A stretch of DNA of 64,000 nucleotides. Source: JBBDMU01 sp040905685. Lineage in GTDB: Bacteria; Bacteroidota; Rhodothermia; Balneolales; Natronogracilivirgulaceae. Below are positions 16,863 to 24,409 of this stretch, piece after piece. The notes under the pieces are model-generated. The model did no database searches. It was not told where the DNA came from and was given only the letters and a program-made list of their open reading frames with translations. Made by a program: the position numbers and the translations under genes. The number at the start of each line of letters is the position of its first letter. Position 1 is the first letter of the stretch. The DNA lies in assembly GCA_040905685.1 (NCBI GenBank), contig JBBDRB010000080.1, positions 35,568-99,567 on the forward strand. The letters are read 5' to 3'.

Positions 16863-18545
16863 ATGGATTTACCCGTTTTAGCATTTTTAGCTTTCCTCCC
16901 CATTCTGCTGGCCGGTATCTTGCTGATCGGCTTCCGGATAGCGGCCAAAATTGCCATGCCCCTGGTTTTGGCCGTCACCATGGTCATAGCCTATTTTATA
17001 TGGGAGTTTTCCTTTTTGAATATAATAGCCTCTTCCATACAGGGACTTTTCGTCACCTTTGATATCCTGTATATCATATTCGGAGCCATACTGCTGCTGA
17101 ACCTGCTGAAGTATTCGGGGGGGATCGGGGTCATCCGCCAGAGTTTTGCCGATATCAGCCCGGACCGCAGGGTACAGGTCGTGATCATCGCCTGGTTGTT
17201 CGGTTCGTTTCTCGAAGGGGCCGCCGGCTTCGGCACCCCGGCGGCCATCGTGGCTCCCCTGCTGCTGGCCCTGGGGTATCCTGCCCTGGCCGCGGTCATG
17301 CTGGGGATGATGGTGCAGAGCACTTCGGTGACCTTCGGCGCGGCCGGCACCCCCATCCTGATCGGCGTGCAAGCGGGCCTGGAAAGCCCCGAGTTTGCGG
17401 CCCGGCTGGCCATGTCGGGCATGTCCATGATGGATTACCTTATGGTGATAAGCTCCCACGTGGCCGTATTGCATGCCCTGGCCGGCACGTTGATGCCGAC
17501 GCTGATGGTGGTGATGATGACCCGGTTTTTCGGGAAGAACAAATCCTGGAAAGAGGGCCTTTCCATTTTTCCGTTTGCCCTGTTCGGGGGACTGGCTTTT
17601 ACCGTGCCCTATGCCCTGACGGGGATATTTTTGGGGCCGGAATTCCCCTCCCTGATAGGGGCGCTTGTCGGCCTGCCGGTGGTGATCTATGCGGCCAACC
17701 GGGGTTTTCTCATCCCGGACGATTCCTGGGACTTCCGGCCGGAAAAAGAGTGGCCGGCCCACTGGGTCGGTACCTTGTCGGTGGATACCAAACAGGAGGT
17801 TAATAAACCGGACCTGTCGCTGATCAAAGCCTGGATGCCCTACGTCTTGCTGGCCCTGATCCTGGTGCTGAGCCGCCTGCATCAGCTTCCCATACGGGAA
17901 GCTTTTTTAAGCATGGAAATAAGCTGGCAGCAAATCCTGGGCTCCACCGTTTCGGCAAGCAGTACGCCGCTCTATCTGCCGGGGACCATGCTGGTTATCG
18001 TGGGCCTGATCACCATGGTCCTGCATCGCATGAGCATGACGGAGATCAGGGGGGCGGTTTCCGACAGCGGCAGAATGCTGCTCGGTGCGGGCTTTGTATT
18101 GATCTTCACCATCCCCATGGTGCGCATTTATATTAATTCGGGAATGAATGATATCGGTCTGGACAGCATGCCCATTATCATGGCCGAATGGGTGGCCGGC
18201 AATGTAGGACGGGTATATCCGTTTTTTGCCGCTTCCATCGGCGGACTGGGTGCTTTTATCGCCGGCAGCAATACGGTGAGCAACCTGATGTTCAGCCTGT
18301 TCCAGTTTGGAGTGGCCGAACGCCTGTCGATGTCCACGCCCATGCTGGTTTCCCTGGGGGCCGTAGGGGCGGCGGCAGGGAATATGGTCGCCATCCATAA
18401 TGTGGTGGCGGCATCGGCCACCGTGGGTTTTCTGGACAAGGAGGGCGAGGTGCTGAGGATGACCATCATCCCTACCCTTTATTATGTGATCCTGGTAGGG
18501 ATATTGGGATTGGCGGCAATCAGTTTCACAGGAATAAGCAATTAA
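16863..18545 (+). CDS. L-lactate/glycolate permease (LctP/GlcA family)
   Basis: Inner-membrane symporter of 560 residues for lactate or glycolate. More than ten hydrophobic segments are visible, with the family block FGSFLEGAAGFGTPAAIVAP and later QSTSVTFGAAGTPILIG; the C-terminal half has SNTVSNLMFSLFQFG. I chose ATG 16863 (MDLPVLAFLAFLP), four bases after the dehydrogenase stop and preceded by AAGG; an in-frame ATG at 16824 would overlap the upstream gene and add polar residues. Its place after the dehydrogenase supports uptake of the same hydroxy acid. Confidence 0.93.
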   Translation: MDLPVLAFLAFLPILLAGILLIGFRIAAKIAMPLVLAVTMVIAYFIWEFSFLNIIASSIQGLFVTFDILYIIFGAILLLNLLKYSGGIGVIRQSFADISPDRRVQVVIIAWLFGSFLEGAAGFGTPAAIVAPLLLALGYPALAAVMLGMMVQSTSVTFGAAGTPILIGVQAGLESPEFAARLAMSGMSMMDYLMVISSHVAVLHALAGTLMPTLMVVMMTRFFGKNKSWKEGLSIFPFALFGGLAFTVPYALTGIFLGPEFPSLIGALVGLPVVIYAANRGFLIPDDSWDFRPEKEWPAHWVGTLSVDTKQEVNKPDLSLIKAWMPYVLLALILVLSRLHQLPIREAFLSMEISWQQILGSTVSASSTPLYLPGTMLVIVGLITMVLHRMSMTEIRGAVSDSGRMLLGAGFVLIFTIPMVRIYINSGMNDIGLDSMPIIMAEWVAGNVGRVYPFFAASIGGLGAFIAGSNTVSNLMFSLFQFGVAERLSMSTPMLVSLGAVGAAAGNMVAIHNVVAASATVGFLDKEGEVLRMTIIPTLYYVILVGILGLAAISFTGISN

Positions 18546-18568
18546 TTTGAAAAGCAGGGAGTTTAGTT

Positions 18569-19474
18569 ATGGCAAATATAGGATGGATTGGAACCGGAGT
18601 CATGGGCAGCAGCATGTGCAACCACCTCCTCGATGGCGGCCATGAGGTGTACGTTTACAACCGCACCGCCTCGAAAGCCGATGCCCTGGTAAATAAAGGT
18701 GCCCAGTGGTGTGATTCCCCGGCCGGGGTGGCAAGGCAGGGCGACTTTATTTTTTCCATTGTCGGTTATCCCGAAGATGTTGAAGCCATCATGATGGGCG
18801 ATGCTGGTATCATCGCTAACGCCCGGGACGGGGCCTGCATCATCGATATGACCACCTCCACGCCGGCCCTGGCGGAGCGTATTCATGAGGCCGCTACGGG
18901 GAAAGGCCTGCAGGCGCTGGATGCCCCCGTCTCGGGCGGGGACGTCGGGGCCAAAGCGGGAACACTGGCTATCATGGCCGGAGGGGAAAAACCGGCCTAT
19001 GAAAAAGTGAAACCGCTGTTTGACCTGATGGGGGAGAATATCGCCTATATGGGCGGCCCGGGAAAAGGGCAGCATACGAAAATGAGCAATCAGGTCCTTA
19101 TAGCGGGTACCATGATCGGGGTGATCGAATCGCTGCTGTATGCGTACAAGGCCGGTATGGATCTCGAAGAAGTTATCGCCGTCATTGGCAAAGGCGCCGC
19201 CTCTTCCTGGTCTGTTAATAATTTGGGTGTTAAAATTGCCCGGGGCGATTACGAGCCCGGCTTCTTCATCAAGCATTTTGTAAAGGACATGCGCATCGCC
19301 CTCGACGAGTCCCGGCGCATGCAGCTTTCCCTTCCCGGACTCGCCCTGGCCGAACAGTTCTATACCAGCGCCATGTCGCTGGGCTACGAAGACTCCGGCA
19401 CCCAGGGCCTGTACAAGGTTTTTGAAAAGCTCAACGGCCTCGAAAATGGATCTGCCCCCGGCGCCCGGGGCTAG
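18569..19474 (+). CDS. NAD(P)-dependent beta-hydroxyacid dehydrogenase (HIBADH / tartronate semialdehyde reductase family)
   Basis: A 301-residue dehydrogenase of the 3-hydroxyisobutyrate/6-phosphogluconate superfamily. It has the Rossmann motif GWIGTGVMGSSM, the substrate-binding block DAPVSGGDVGAKAGTL and the catalytic Lys in GKGQHTKMSNQ. As the last gene of the glycolate/lactate operon it could reduce tartronate semialdehyde to glycerate, the fate of glyoxylate in the glycerate pathway, but no glyoxylate carboligase gene is nearby. 3-Hydroxyisobutyrate or succinic-semialdehyde-type substrates remain possible. A purine-rich AGGGAG site 13 bases before the ATG supports the start. Confidence 0.9.
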   Translation: MANIGWIGTGVMGSSMCNHLLDGGHEVYVYNRTASKADALVNKGAQWCDSPAGVARQGDFIFSIVGYPEDVEAIMMGDAGIIANARDGACIIDMTTSTPALAERIHEAATGKGLQALDAPVSGGDVGAKAGTLAIMAGGEKPAYEKVKPLFDLMGENIAYMGGPGKGQHTKMSNQVLIAGTMIGVIESLLYAYKAGMDLEEVIAVIGKGAASSWSVNNLGVKIARGDYEPGFFIKHFVKDMRIALDESRRMQLSLPGLALAEQFYTSAMSLGYEDSGTQGLYKVFEKLNGLENGSAPGARG

Positions 19475-19653
19475 ATCACCGACAGCACGATGAACGTTAC
19501 GACGATCAGTATGGCTGAAATTATACCGACAGTCATATAAAGATGGGTCAAACGGGACAGTTCTTCTGTGTTTTGGGAGTTTTTAAGACGCCTGCAGGCA
19601 GGGCAGTACGCGAGGGAATCTGTAGCTTCGTTCTCACAATCCAGGCACTTCAT
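19471..19653 (-). CDS. Small zinc-ribbon, single-pass membrane protein
   Basis: A 60-residue protein with an N-terminal four-cysteine knuckle (KCLDCEN and AYCPACRR) likely to bind zinc, and one C-terminal transmembrane helix (about residues 37-59, VGIISAILIVVTFIVLSVI). I chose ATG 19653 because the upstream frame overlaps the glycosidase-like gene and does not match the rest. Its end overlaps the converging dehydrogenase by four bases. It may be translated with the lipoprotein gene 10 bases upstream on the same strand. The function is unknown. Confidence 0.65.
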   Translation of the reverse strand: MKCLDCENEATDSLAYCPACRRLKNSQNTEELSRLTHLYMTVGIISAILIVVTFIVLSVI

Positions 19654-19663
19654 AGCTGAATCC

Positions 19664-21235
19664 TTACCAGTGTGAATAGGAAATGCCCTCTGCGTTGCCC
19701 GGCACCAGTCCGCCGGAAACCGGGGGATTCCAGTTCCGGTCGGCAAACCGGAATACATAATGCTTGCCGGCCGGGGCGGTTACCGTATACGTGGCGCCGC
19801 CGGCAACGTCGCTTCCCTGCGCTTCCATTACAAATCGCTCTCCGTTTTCCGGAGCCGGGTCGAACCGGCCGTCCTCGTTAACATCAATCCACACCTCGGC
19901 CTGGGCGGGCGCCAACCCGTCAGGATGGCGGTACACGGCGGCGTACTCCCCGGCGTTCCGGCCATTTTGATAACCGTCCGGATTGATGAGTTCGGGCCTT
20001 GCCGAAGGCGTATATTCCGGGAGGTTCTCCATCAGTTTACCCGGTTCATTATTCCAGGACCGGATATTTTCCATATACCATCGGGCCTGCAGGTAGTAGT
20101 CCAGGGCATTGGAAGTGGCGTTCTGCCAGGTTTCGGCGGGATGAAACCCTTCGGTGACCATGGCGCGGACATCCCCGGGGGTGATGTGATGGACCTGGCT
20201 CTGCCCGTTTTCACGGACCCTGGGATGGTAGCCGATGGCATTCCATCCCGAAAAATTATTGTCTGAGAAGGGAAAATCACTGGATATGAATACCAGGGGC
20301 ACCTGGTAGCCGAGTACCTTACTGTGGGAGTGATTATGCCAGAAGCCGTTTCCGTCTTCTTCGACAATAAAGTCGGCATTATTTTCGCCAGGATGTTCTT
20401 TGCCGTATTTGATGGAGAACAGATGGTTCAGTTCCGGGTTTATTTTCCGGCCTTCCTCCTTCATCCGGTCTACCCACCACCGGTGAAAAGAACCGTCGGA
20501 ATCACGGCCATGATGGCGCCTTACATTGTATTCCCACATGAAATTATACACGACATTAGGATAGTTCCAGGTTGCGGCCACAATACGCTCTATGGCCAGC
20601 TCGTGCAGATCCAGCCGGGTGAGTCCGTTGGTGACCACCTTGTCCCATTCCGAACTTCCTCTATGGTAAATGAAGTCGCTATCGGTCCAGTCCTCTTCGG
20701 AATAGTTCCATTTATAACTCCAGGGGAAGGCGTGTATGATGACGTCGTTTTCCCGGGCCCAGCGTGCGATATTGGTCAGATGCTGCCATTCCCCCTGGTC
20801 ATGGGGCGTTTTGAGCCTGGAATATAACCCATCCCAGCCGGTGTTGCGGTTACCGTTGTCGGGAAGGATGGTGAGATAGAGGTGATTGGCATGTTTGGCC
20901 ACTTCCCTGATGCGCTCTTCGTTCAGCTCATACGGAGTATAGATCAATCCCCGGCCGGTCGTGCCCTGGGATCCGAACAAAACCATAGGCAAACCCCGGT
21001 ATTGAAAATACCTGGAATTTTCCGGCAGGATATTGAGTTGAACAGACATGTCTTCCGCAATAACTTCATTAACTTCGTCATCGACCTCACCATCACCATC
21101 ACCGTCGTCTTCGATGGCACCCTCACCCGTCGGATTACCCTGTTGCGGCCCGGACCCGGTAAGATCGTCAAAGGAATTGACGCATGATGTGACCAAGAAT
21201 GTGTATAATAAAAGAAAAAAGATAATATTTTTGAT
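19664..21235 (-). CDS. Secreted glycoside-hydrolase-like lipoprotein (TIM-barrel, DUF4038-like)
   Basis: Lipoprotein of about 523 residues. The N-terminus from 21235 reads IKNIIFFLLLYTFLVTSC, a full lipoprotein signal with lipobox LVTSC, then a Gly/Asp/Glu-rich linker. There is no ATG: the codon at the natural start is ATC (21235), and the nearest standard start, TTG 21196, would leave only four residues before the Cys. The body resembles DUF4038/apiosidase-like TIM-barrel glycosidases (RYFQYRGLPMVLFGSQG, NHLYLTILPDNGNR, YNFMWEYNVRRHHG with a candidate acid Glu). A C-terminal beta-domain carries a Ca-binding-like WIDVNEDGRFDP loop. Substrate unknown. It shares its strand with the small membrane protein downstream and is divergent from the luciferase-like gene. 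Confidence 0.75.
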   Translation of the reverse strand: MKNIIFFLLLYTFLVTSCVNSFDDLTGSGPQQGNPTGEGAIEDDGDGDGEVDDEVNEVIAEDMSVQLNILPENSRYFQYRGLPMVLFGSQGTTGRGLIYTPYELNEERIREVAKHANHLYLTILPDNGNRNTGWDGLYSRLKTPHDQGEWQHLTNIARWARENDVIIHAFPWSYKWNYSEEDWTDSDFIYHRGSSEWDKVVTNGLTRLDLHELAIERIVAATWNYPNVVYNFMWEYNVRRHHGRDSDGSFHRWWVDRMKEEGRKINPELNHLFSIKYGKEHPGENNADFIVEEDGNGFWHNHSHSKVLGYQVPLVFISSDFPFSDNNFSGWNAIGYHPRVRENGQSQVHHITPGDVRAMVTEGFHPAETWQNATSNALDYYLQARWYMENIRSWNNEPGKLMENLPEYTPSARPELINPDGYQNGRNAGEYAAVYRHPDGLAPAQAEVWIDVNEDGRFDPAPENGERFVMEAQGSDVAGGATYTVTAPAGKHYVFRFADRNWNPPVSGGLVPGNAEGISYSHW

Positions 21236-21372
21236 GATGCGTACCGTTTATTTAAGATTAAAGAGGTCTAATAATATTAAAAGATCATAACAATAACAAA
21301 TACAAACCATAGGTAACACCAGTAAAATCAAGAGCATAAATAACTAAGGTTTTAAAAAAGCTATTACCCTGT

Positions 21373-22401
21373 ATGGAAATTGGAATTTATACTTTCGCAG
21401 AAACCACCCCTGACCCGGAAACCGGCATCACCATAAGCGCCGGGCAGCGGCTGAAGGATTTACTGGAAGAAATAGAGCTTGCCGACCAGGTGGGGCTGGA
21501 TGTGTTTGGGGTCGGTGAGCATCATCGCCCGGAGTATACCGCCTCTTCACCGGCCATCGTGCTGGCGGCCGCGGCCGAACGCAGCAAGCGTATCCGCCTG
21601 AGCAGCGCTGTCACCGTGCTCGGCTCAGACGATCCGGTGCGGGTCTTCCAGGATTTTGCGACCCTGGATCTGATTTCGTCCGGCCGGGCGGAGATTATGG
21701 CCGGACGCGGCTCCTTCATCGAATCCTTTCCCCTTTTTGGCTATAATCTGGGCGATTACGATGATCTGTTTGAAGAGAAGCTGGATTTGCTGCTTAAGCT
21801 CCGGGAAACGGAGAACATCACCTGGTCGGGTAAGCACCGTCCGTCCCTGAACGGGCAGGGGGTGTATCCGCGGCCCGTTCAGCCACTTATCCCGGTATGG
21901 ATTGCCGTAGGGGGGACTCCCGAGTCGGCCGTCCGGGCCGGTTCGCTGGGCCTGCCCATGGCCCTGGCCATTATCGGCGGACAACCCCGGCAATTTTTAC
22001 CCATGGTCGAACTGTATCGAAAATCGGCCGAGCGTCATGGCCACAAGGATCTGCCGCTGGGCATAAATTCCCACGGCTATATCGCCGATACCACCGATCA
22101 GGCCATCGAAGATGCTTATCCGGCCTTTGCCGTCACTATGAACAGGATCGGCAGGGAAAGGGGATGGCCGCCGCTGACCCGGGCGCAGTTCGAGGCCTCC
22201 CGGACGCTTCAGGGGGCTAACTTTGTGGGTACGCCGGAGGAGATAACCGAAAAGATCCTGTATCAGCACAATATCTTCGGCCATGACCGATTCCTCCTCC
22301 AATTCAGCGTCGGCACGATGTCTCATGACAAGATCATGCGTTCCATCGAGCTGCTGGGTACCCGGGTGGCACCGGCAGTGCGCAGGCAGACCGGTGGTTA
22401 G
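21373..22401 (+). CDS. LLM-class flavin-dependent oxidoreductase (luciferase-like)
   Basis: FMN-dependent monooxygenase or reductase of 342 residues with a TIM-barrel fold. The family signatures are GVGEHHRPEY near residues 49-58, SSAVTVLGSDDPVRVFQDFATLDL, the AEIMAGRGSF strand and VGGTPESAVRAG. The substrate cannot be read from the sequence. It is preceded by 137 bases of AT-rich spacer with no clear Shine-Dalgarno site and converges (four-base overlap of stops) with the DUF5343 gene. It stands alone and has no obvious operon partner. Confidence 0.92.
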   Translation: MEIGIYTFAETTPDPETGITISAGQRLKDLLEEIELADQVGLDVFGVGEHHRPEYTASSPAIVLAAAAERSKRIRLSSAVTVLGSDDPVRVFQDFATLDLISSGRAEIMAGRGSFIESFPLFGYNLGDYDDLFEEKLDLLLKLRETENITWSGKHRPSLNGQGVYPRPVQPLIPVWIAVGGTPESAVRAGSLGLPMALAIIGGQPRQFLPMVELYRKSAERHGHKDLPLGINSHGYIADTTDQAIEDAYPAFAVTMNRIGRERGWPPLTRAQFEASRTLQGANFVGTPEEITEKILYQHNIFGHDRFLLQFSVGTMSHDKIMRSIELLGTRVAPAVRRQTGG

Positions 22402-24131
22402 TAGTTGCTGGCAGACTTAACCTGGTCCTGGTTGGCGGAGGACTCCTTTGCGGAAATGGCGGAAATAAATTCGTTATAGGCCAGCAGCGCTTCGTCGAAT
22501 TGCTGCAGTTTTTCCAGGATCTCGGCTTTGATGAAATAGGTTTGAGACAGCACTTCCAGGTTGTCGTCGCTTTCGTTGGCTTTACAGAATTCGATGATCT
22601 GGTCAAGGGCTGATACGGCCTCATCATTGCGCTCAAGGGACTGCAGCAACTCCGATTTTTTTATCAGCGCTTTGGACAGAAATTCAACCTGGCTCCGGGC
22701 GGCTTCTGATGAGTCTCCTTCTTCGGACCGGTTCATTTTATCCGCCAGTTTGATGAACTCGTCATAGGCCGTCAGCGCACGGTCGGGTTTGTCCGTTTTC
22801 TCGAGGGTTTCGGCCTTTCTGAAGTAGGTCTGTGACAATAACGGAAGAGCGCTGGCCTTGCCGGATCCTTTGCAGAATTCGATGATCTGATCGAACGCGC
22901 CGATGGCTTCTTCGTGACGGTTCATTTTTTGCAACAGATCCGCTTTTTTGGTAAGGGCTTTGGATAAAAATTCGTACTGGTTCTGACCGGAGCCTGTTTT
23001 AGCTTTTGTATCAGGGGTCTTGCCGGCACCGGCCTTCTGGCCGTCAGCGGTTTCCGTACCCGAGTTTGTTTCCTGTTTCTGGGCATCGCCTCCCGCGGAT
23101 TGAGAAGAACCCTCAGCTTCTATGGAAAATCCTTTTACCGGGGTGTTATCGCTTTCAGCCAACGGCTCATCGGTCCGTTCATCTTCCTCTTTTCCGCTAT
23201 CATCTGAACCGTAGGGACCTTTAAGGTCGGAATAATCATCGGAGCCGCTTTTTGCCAGTTTTAAAACCACCCTGTTTTTTTCACTCGCCGTTTCGGAATG
23301 CCGGCTTGTTTGCGGGCTGGATTCTTCCGGCTGTTCAGCGGCGGGTTGCTCTTCCGCTTCCGCTTCCGCTTCACTATCCGCGGTCTGTTCGGCTGCGACG
23401 GGTTCGTCTTCCGTCTGGTCTTCGATGTCGGTCTCGCCGGCCGCTTCGGGTTCTTCCGGCTGCTCAGCGGCGGGTTGCTCTTCCGCTTCGGCTTCCGGTT
23501 CCGTATCCTCTTCAGCTACTGCCTCGCCGTCTGCTTCGGGACCGGCGGTGGCCGATGAGGTTTCCTCATTATCAATACCGAAAGGATCGGCGGCTTCTGT
23601 TTCACTGGAAACGGGCTGTTCGAATTCGGCCTGCGGTTCTTCCGGGGCCTGAACTTCCGGTTCCGGTTCGGCTTCCGCTACCGGAGAGGGAAGTACGGCA
23701 GGCCGGCCCTGATGGGCAAAATCGTTAAGGGTCTTGAATGTATCGGCAATTAAGCGAATATAGGAATCTGACTTTTTATCTTTAAGTTTTTGCTGGAATA
23801 CTTCTCTGGTTTTTTCAGCTGAAAATGTATGGATGTTTTTCTGGGTTCTGTAAATTTCTTCGTAGCCGGGTACCATTTTTTCGGCAAATATGGATCTTGC
23901 ATCTTCGGTTGACTGGATAAAGATGCTGTAATCTTCCGAGGGTTTACCATGGGCATCAATTAAACCGAGCTCTTTAAATAAACTGACATACAATACCGTG
24001 TTGGGCTTTGTCATGCCCAGTTCTTCTAACAGATGTTTGTCAAAACTATCCGGTATCCCCAGATCTGCAATCCTGGATATATAATGTTCAAATTCATCGA
24101 AATCGGTGATAAACGTTTCCATTAAACTCAT
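22398..24131 (-). CDS. DUF5343 - acidic linker - TPR repeat protein
   Basis: A 577-residue cytoplasmic protein in three parts. Residues 1-145 match DUF5343 (DLGIPDSFDKHLLEELGMT, LFKELGLIDAHGKPSEDY, IADTFKTLNDFAHQG), a helical domain often found in defence-associated or uncharacterised proteins. Residues about 150-380 are very rich in Glu, Ala and Pro with repeated EEQPAAEQPEE blocks, probably disordered. The C-terminal third has TPR-like repeats, including two clear copies of FLSKAL-KK--LLQ followed by a DQIIEFCK helix and LSQTYF-KAE. ATG 24131 is preferred over a GTG 12 bases upstream because GGAGAAAG lies at good distance before it. The function is unknown; the TPR array suggests a scaffold. 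Confidence 0.8.
   Translation of the reverse strand: MSLMETFITDFDEFEHYISRIADLGIPDSFDKHLLEELGMTKPNTVLYVSLFKELGLIDAHGKPSEDYSIFIQSTEDARSIFAEKMVPGYEEIYRTQKNIHTFSAEKTREVFQQKLKDKKSDSYIRLIADTFKTLNDFAHQGRPAVLPSPVAEAEPEPEVQAPEEPQAEFEQPVSSETEAADPFGIDNEETSSATAGPEADGEAVAEEDTEPEAEAEEQPAAEQPEEPEAAGETDIEDQTEDEPVAAEQTADSEAEAEAEEQPAAEQPEESSPQTSRHSETASEKNRVVLKLAKSGSDDYSDLKGPYGSDDSGKEEDERTDEPLAESDNTPVKGFSIEAEGSSQSAGGDAQKQETNSGTETADGQKAGAGKTPDTKAKTGSGQNQYEFLSKALTKKADLLQKMNRHEEAIGAFDQIIEFCKGSGKASALPLLSQTYFRKAETLEKTDKPDRALTAYDEFIKLADKMNRSEEGDSSEAARSQVEFLSKALIKKSELLQSLERNDEAVSALDQIIEFCKANESDDNLEVLSQTYFIKAEILEKLQQFDEALLAYNEFISAISAKESSANQDQVKSASNY
23322..23489. repeat. 39-base direct repeat inside the acidic linker
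   Basis: The 39-base segments 23322-23360 and 23451-23489 are identical except for one base (T/C in the ctgttcag/ctgctcag position). On the minus strand they encode the repeated Glu/Ala-rich blocks of the DUF5343 protein. This is consistent with repeat expansion within a disordered linker rather than a mobile element. Confidence 0.8.
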
Positions 24132-24409
24132 AACTTTCTCCACGTATATTCTTGTTTTCAGTCATCAGCGAATCTGATTGTTCAGAAAAACCAGAACTAA
24201 CTTCATTTTTTCCAGGTAACGGGCCTGAAAAAGCATTAAAACGACGGTAAAGGTGCCGGTATGAATCACCGGCTGACATCGTTTCTCAAGGTTATTCATG
24301 TAGGTAACCAAGGCACTGTTCAGTAATATTAAATTATTTTAATATAATGTAGCAACTAATTGTTTCATTATCAAATAAACTTTTAATCAAAAATATGGAT
24401 TCATCTATG

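Noticed and set aside
14468..16987. Open frame of 839 codons on the minus strand opposite the FAD-linked dehydrogenase
   Set aside because: The plus strand encodes a complete, motif-rich dehydrogenase; the antisense frame is a by-product of GC-rich codon use and has no recognisable domain.
23322..23489. Direct repeats considered as CRISPR or mobile element
   Set aside because: Only two copies, inside one reading frame, encoding a Glu/Ala-rich linker; no spacers or cas genes.
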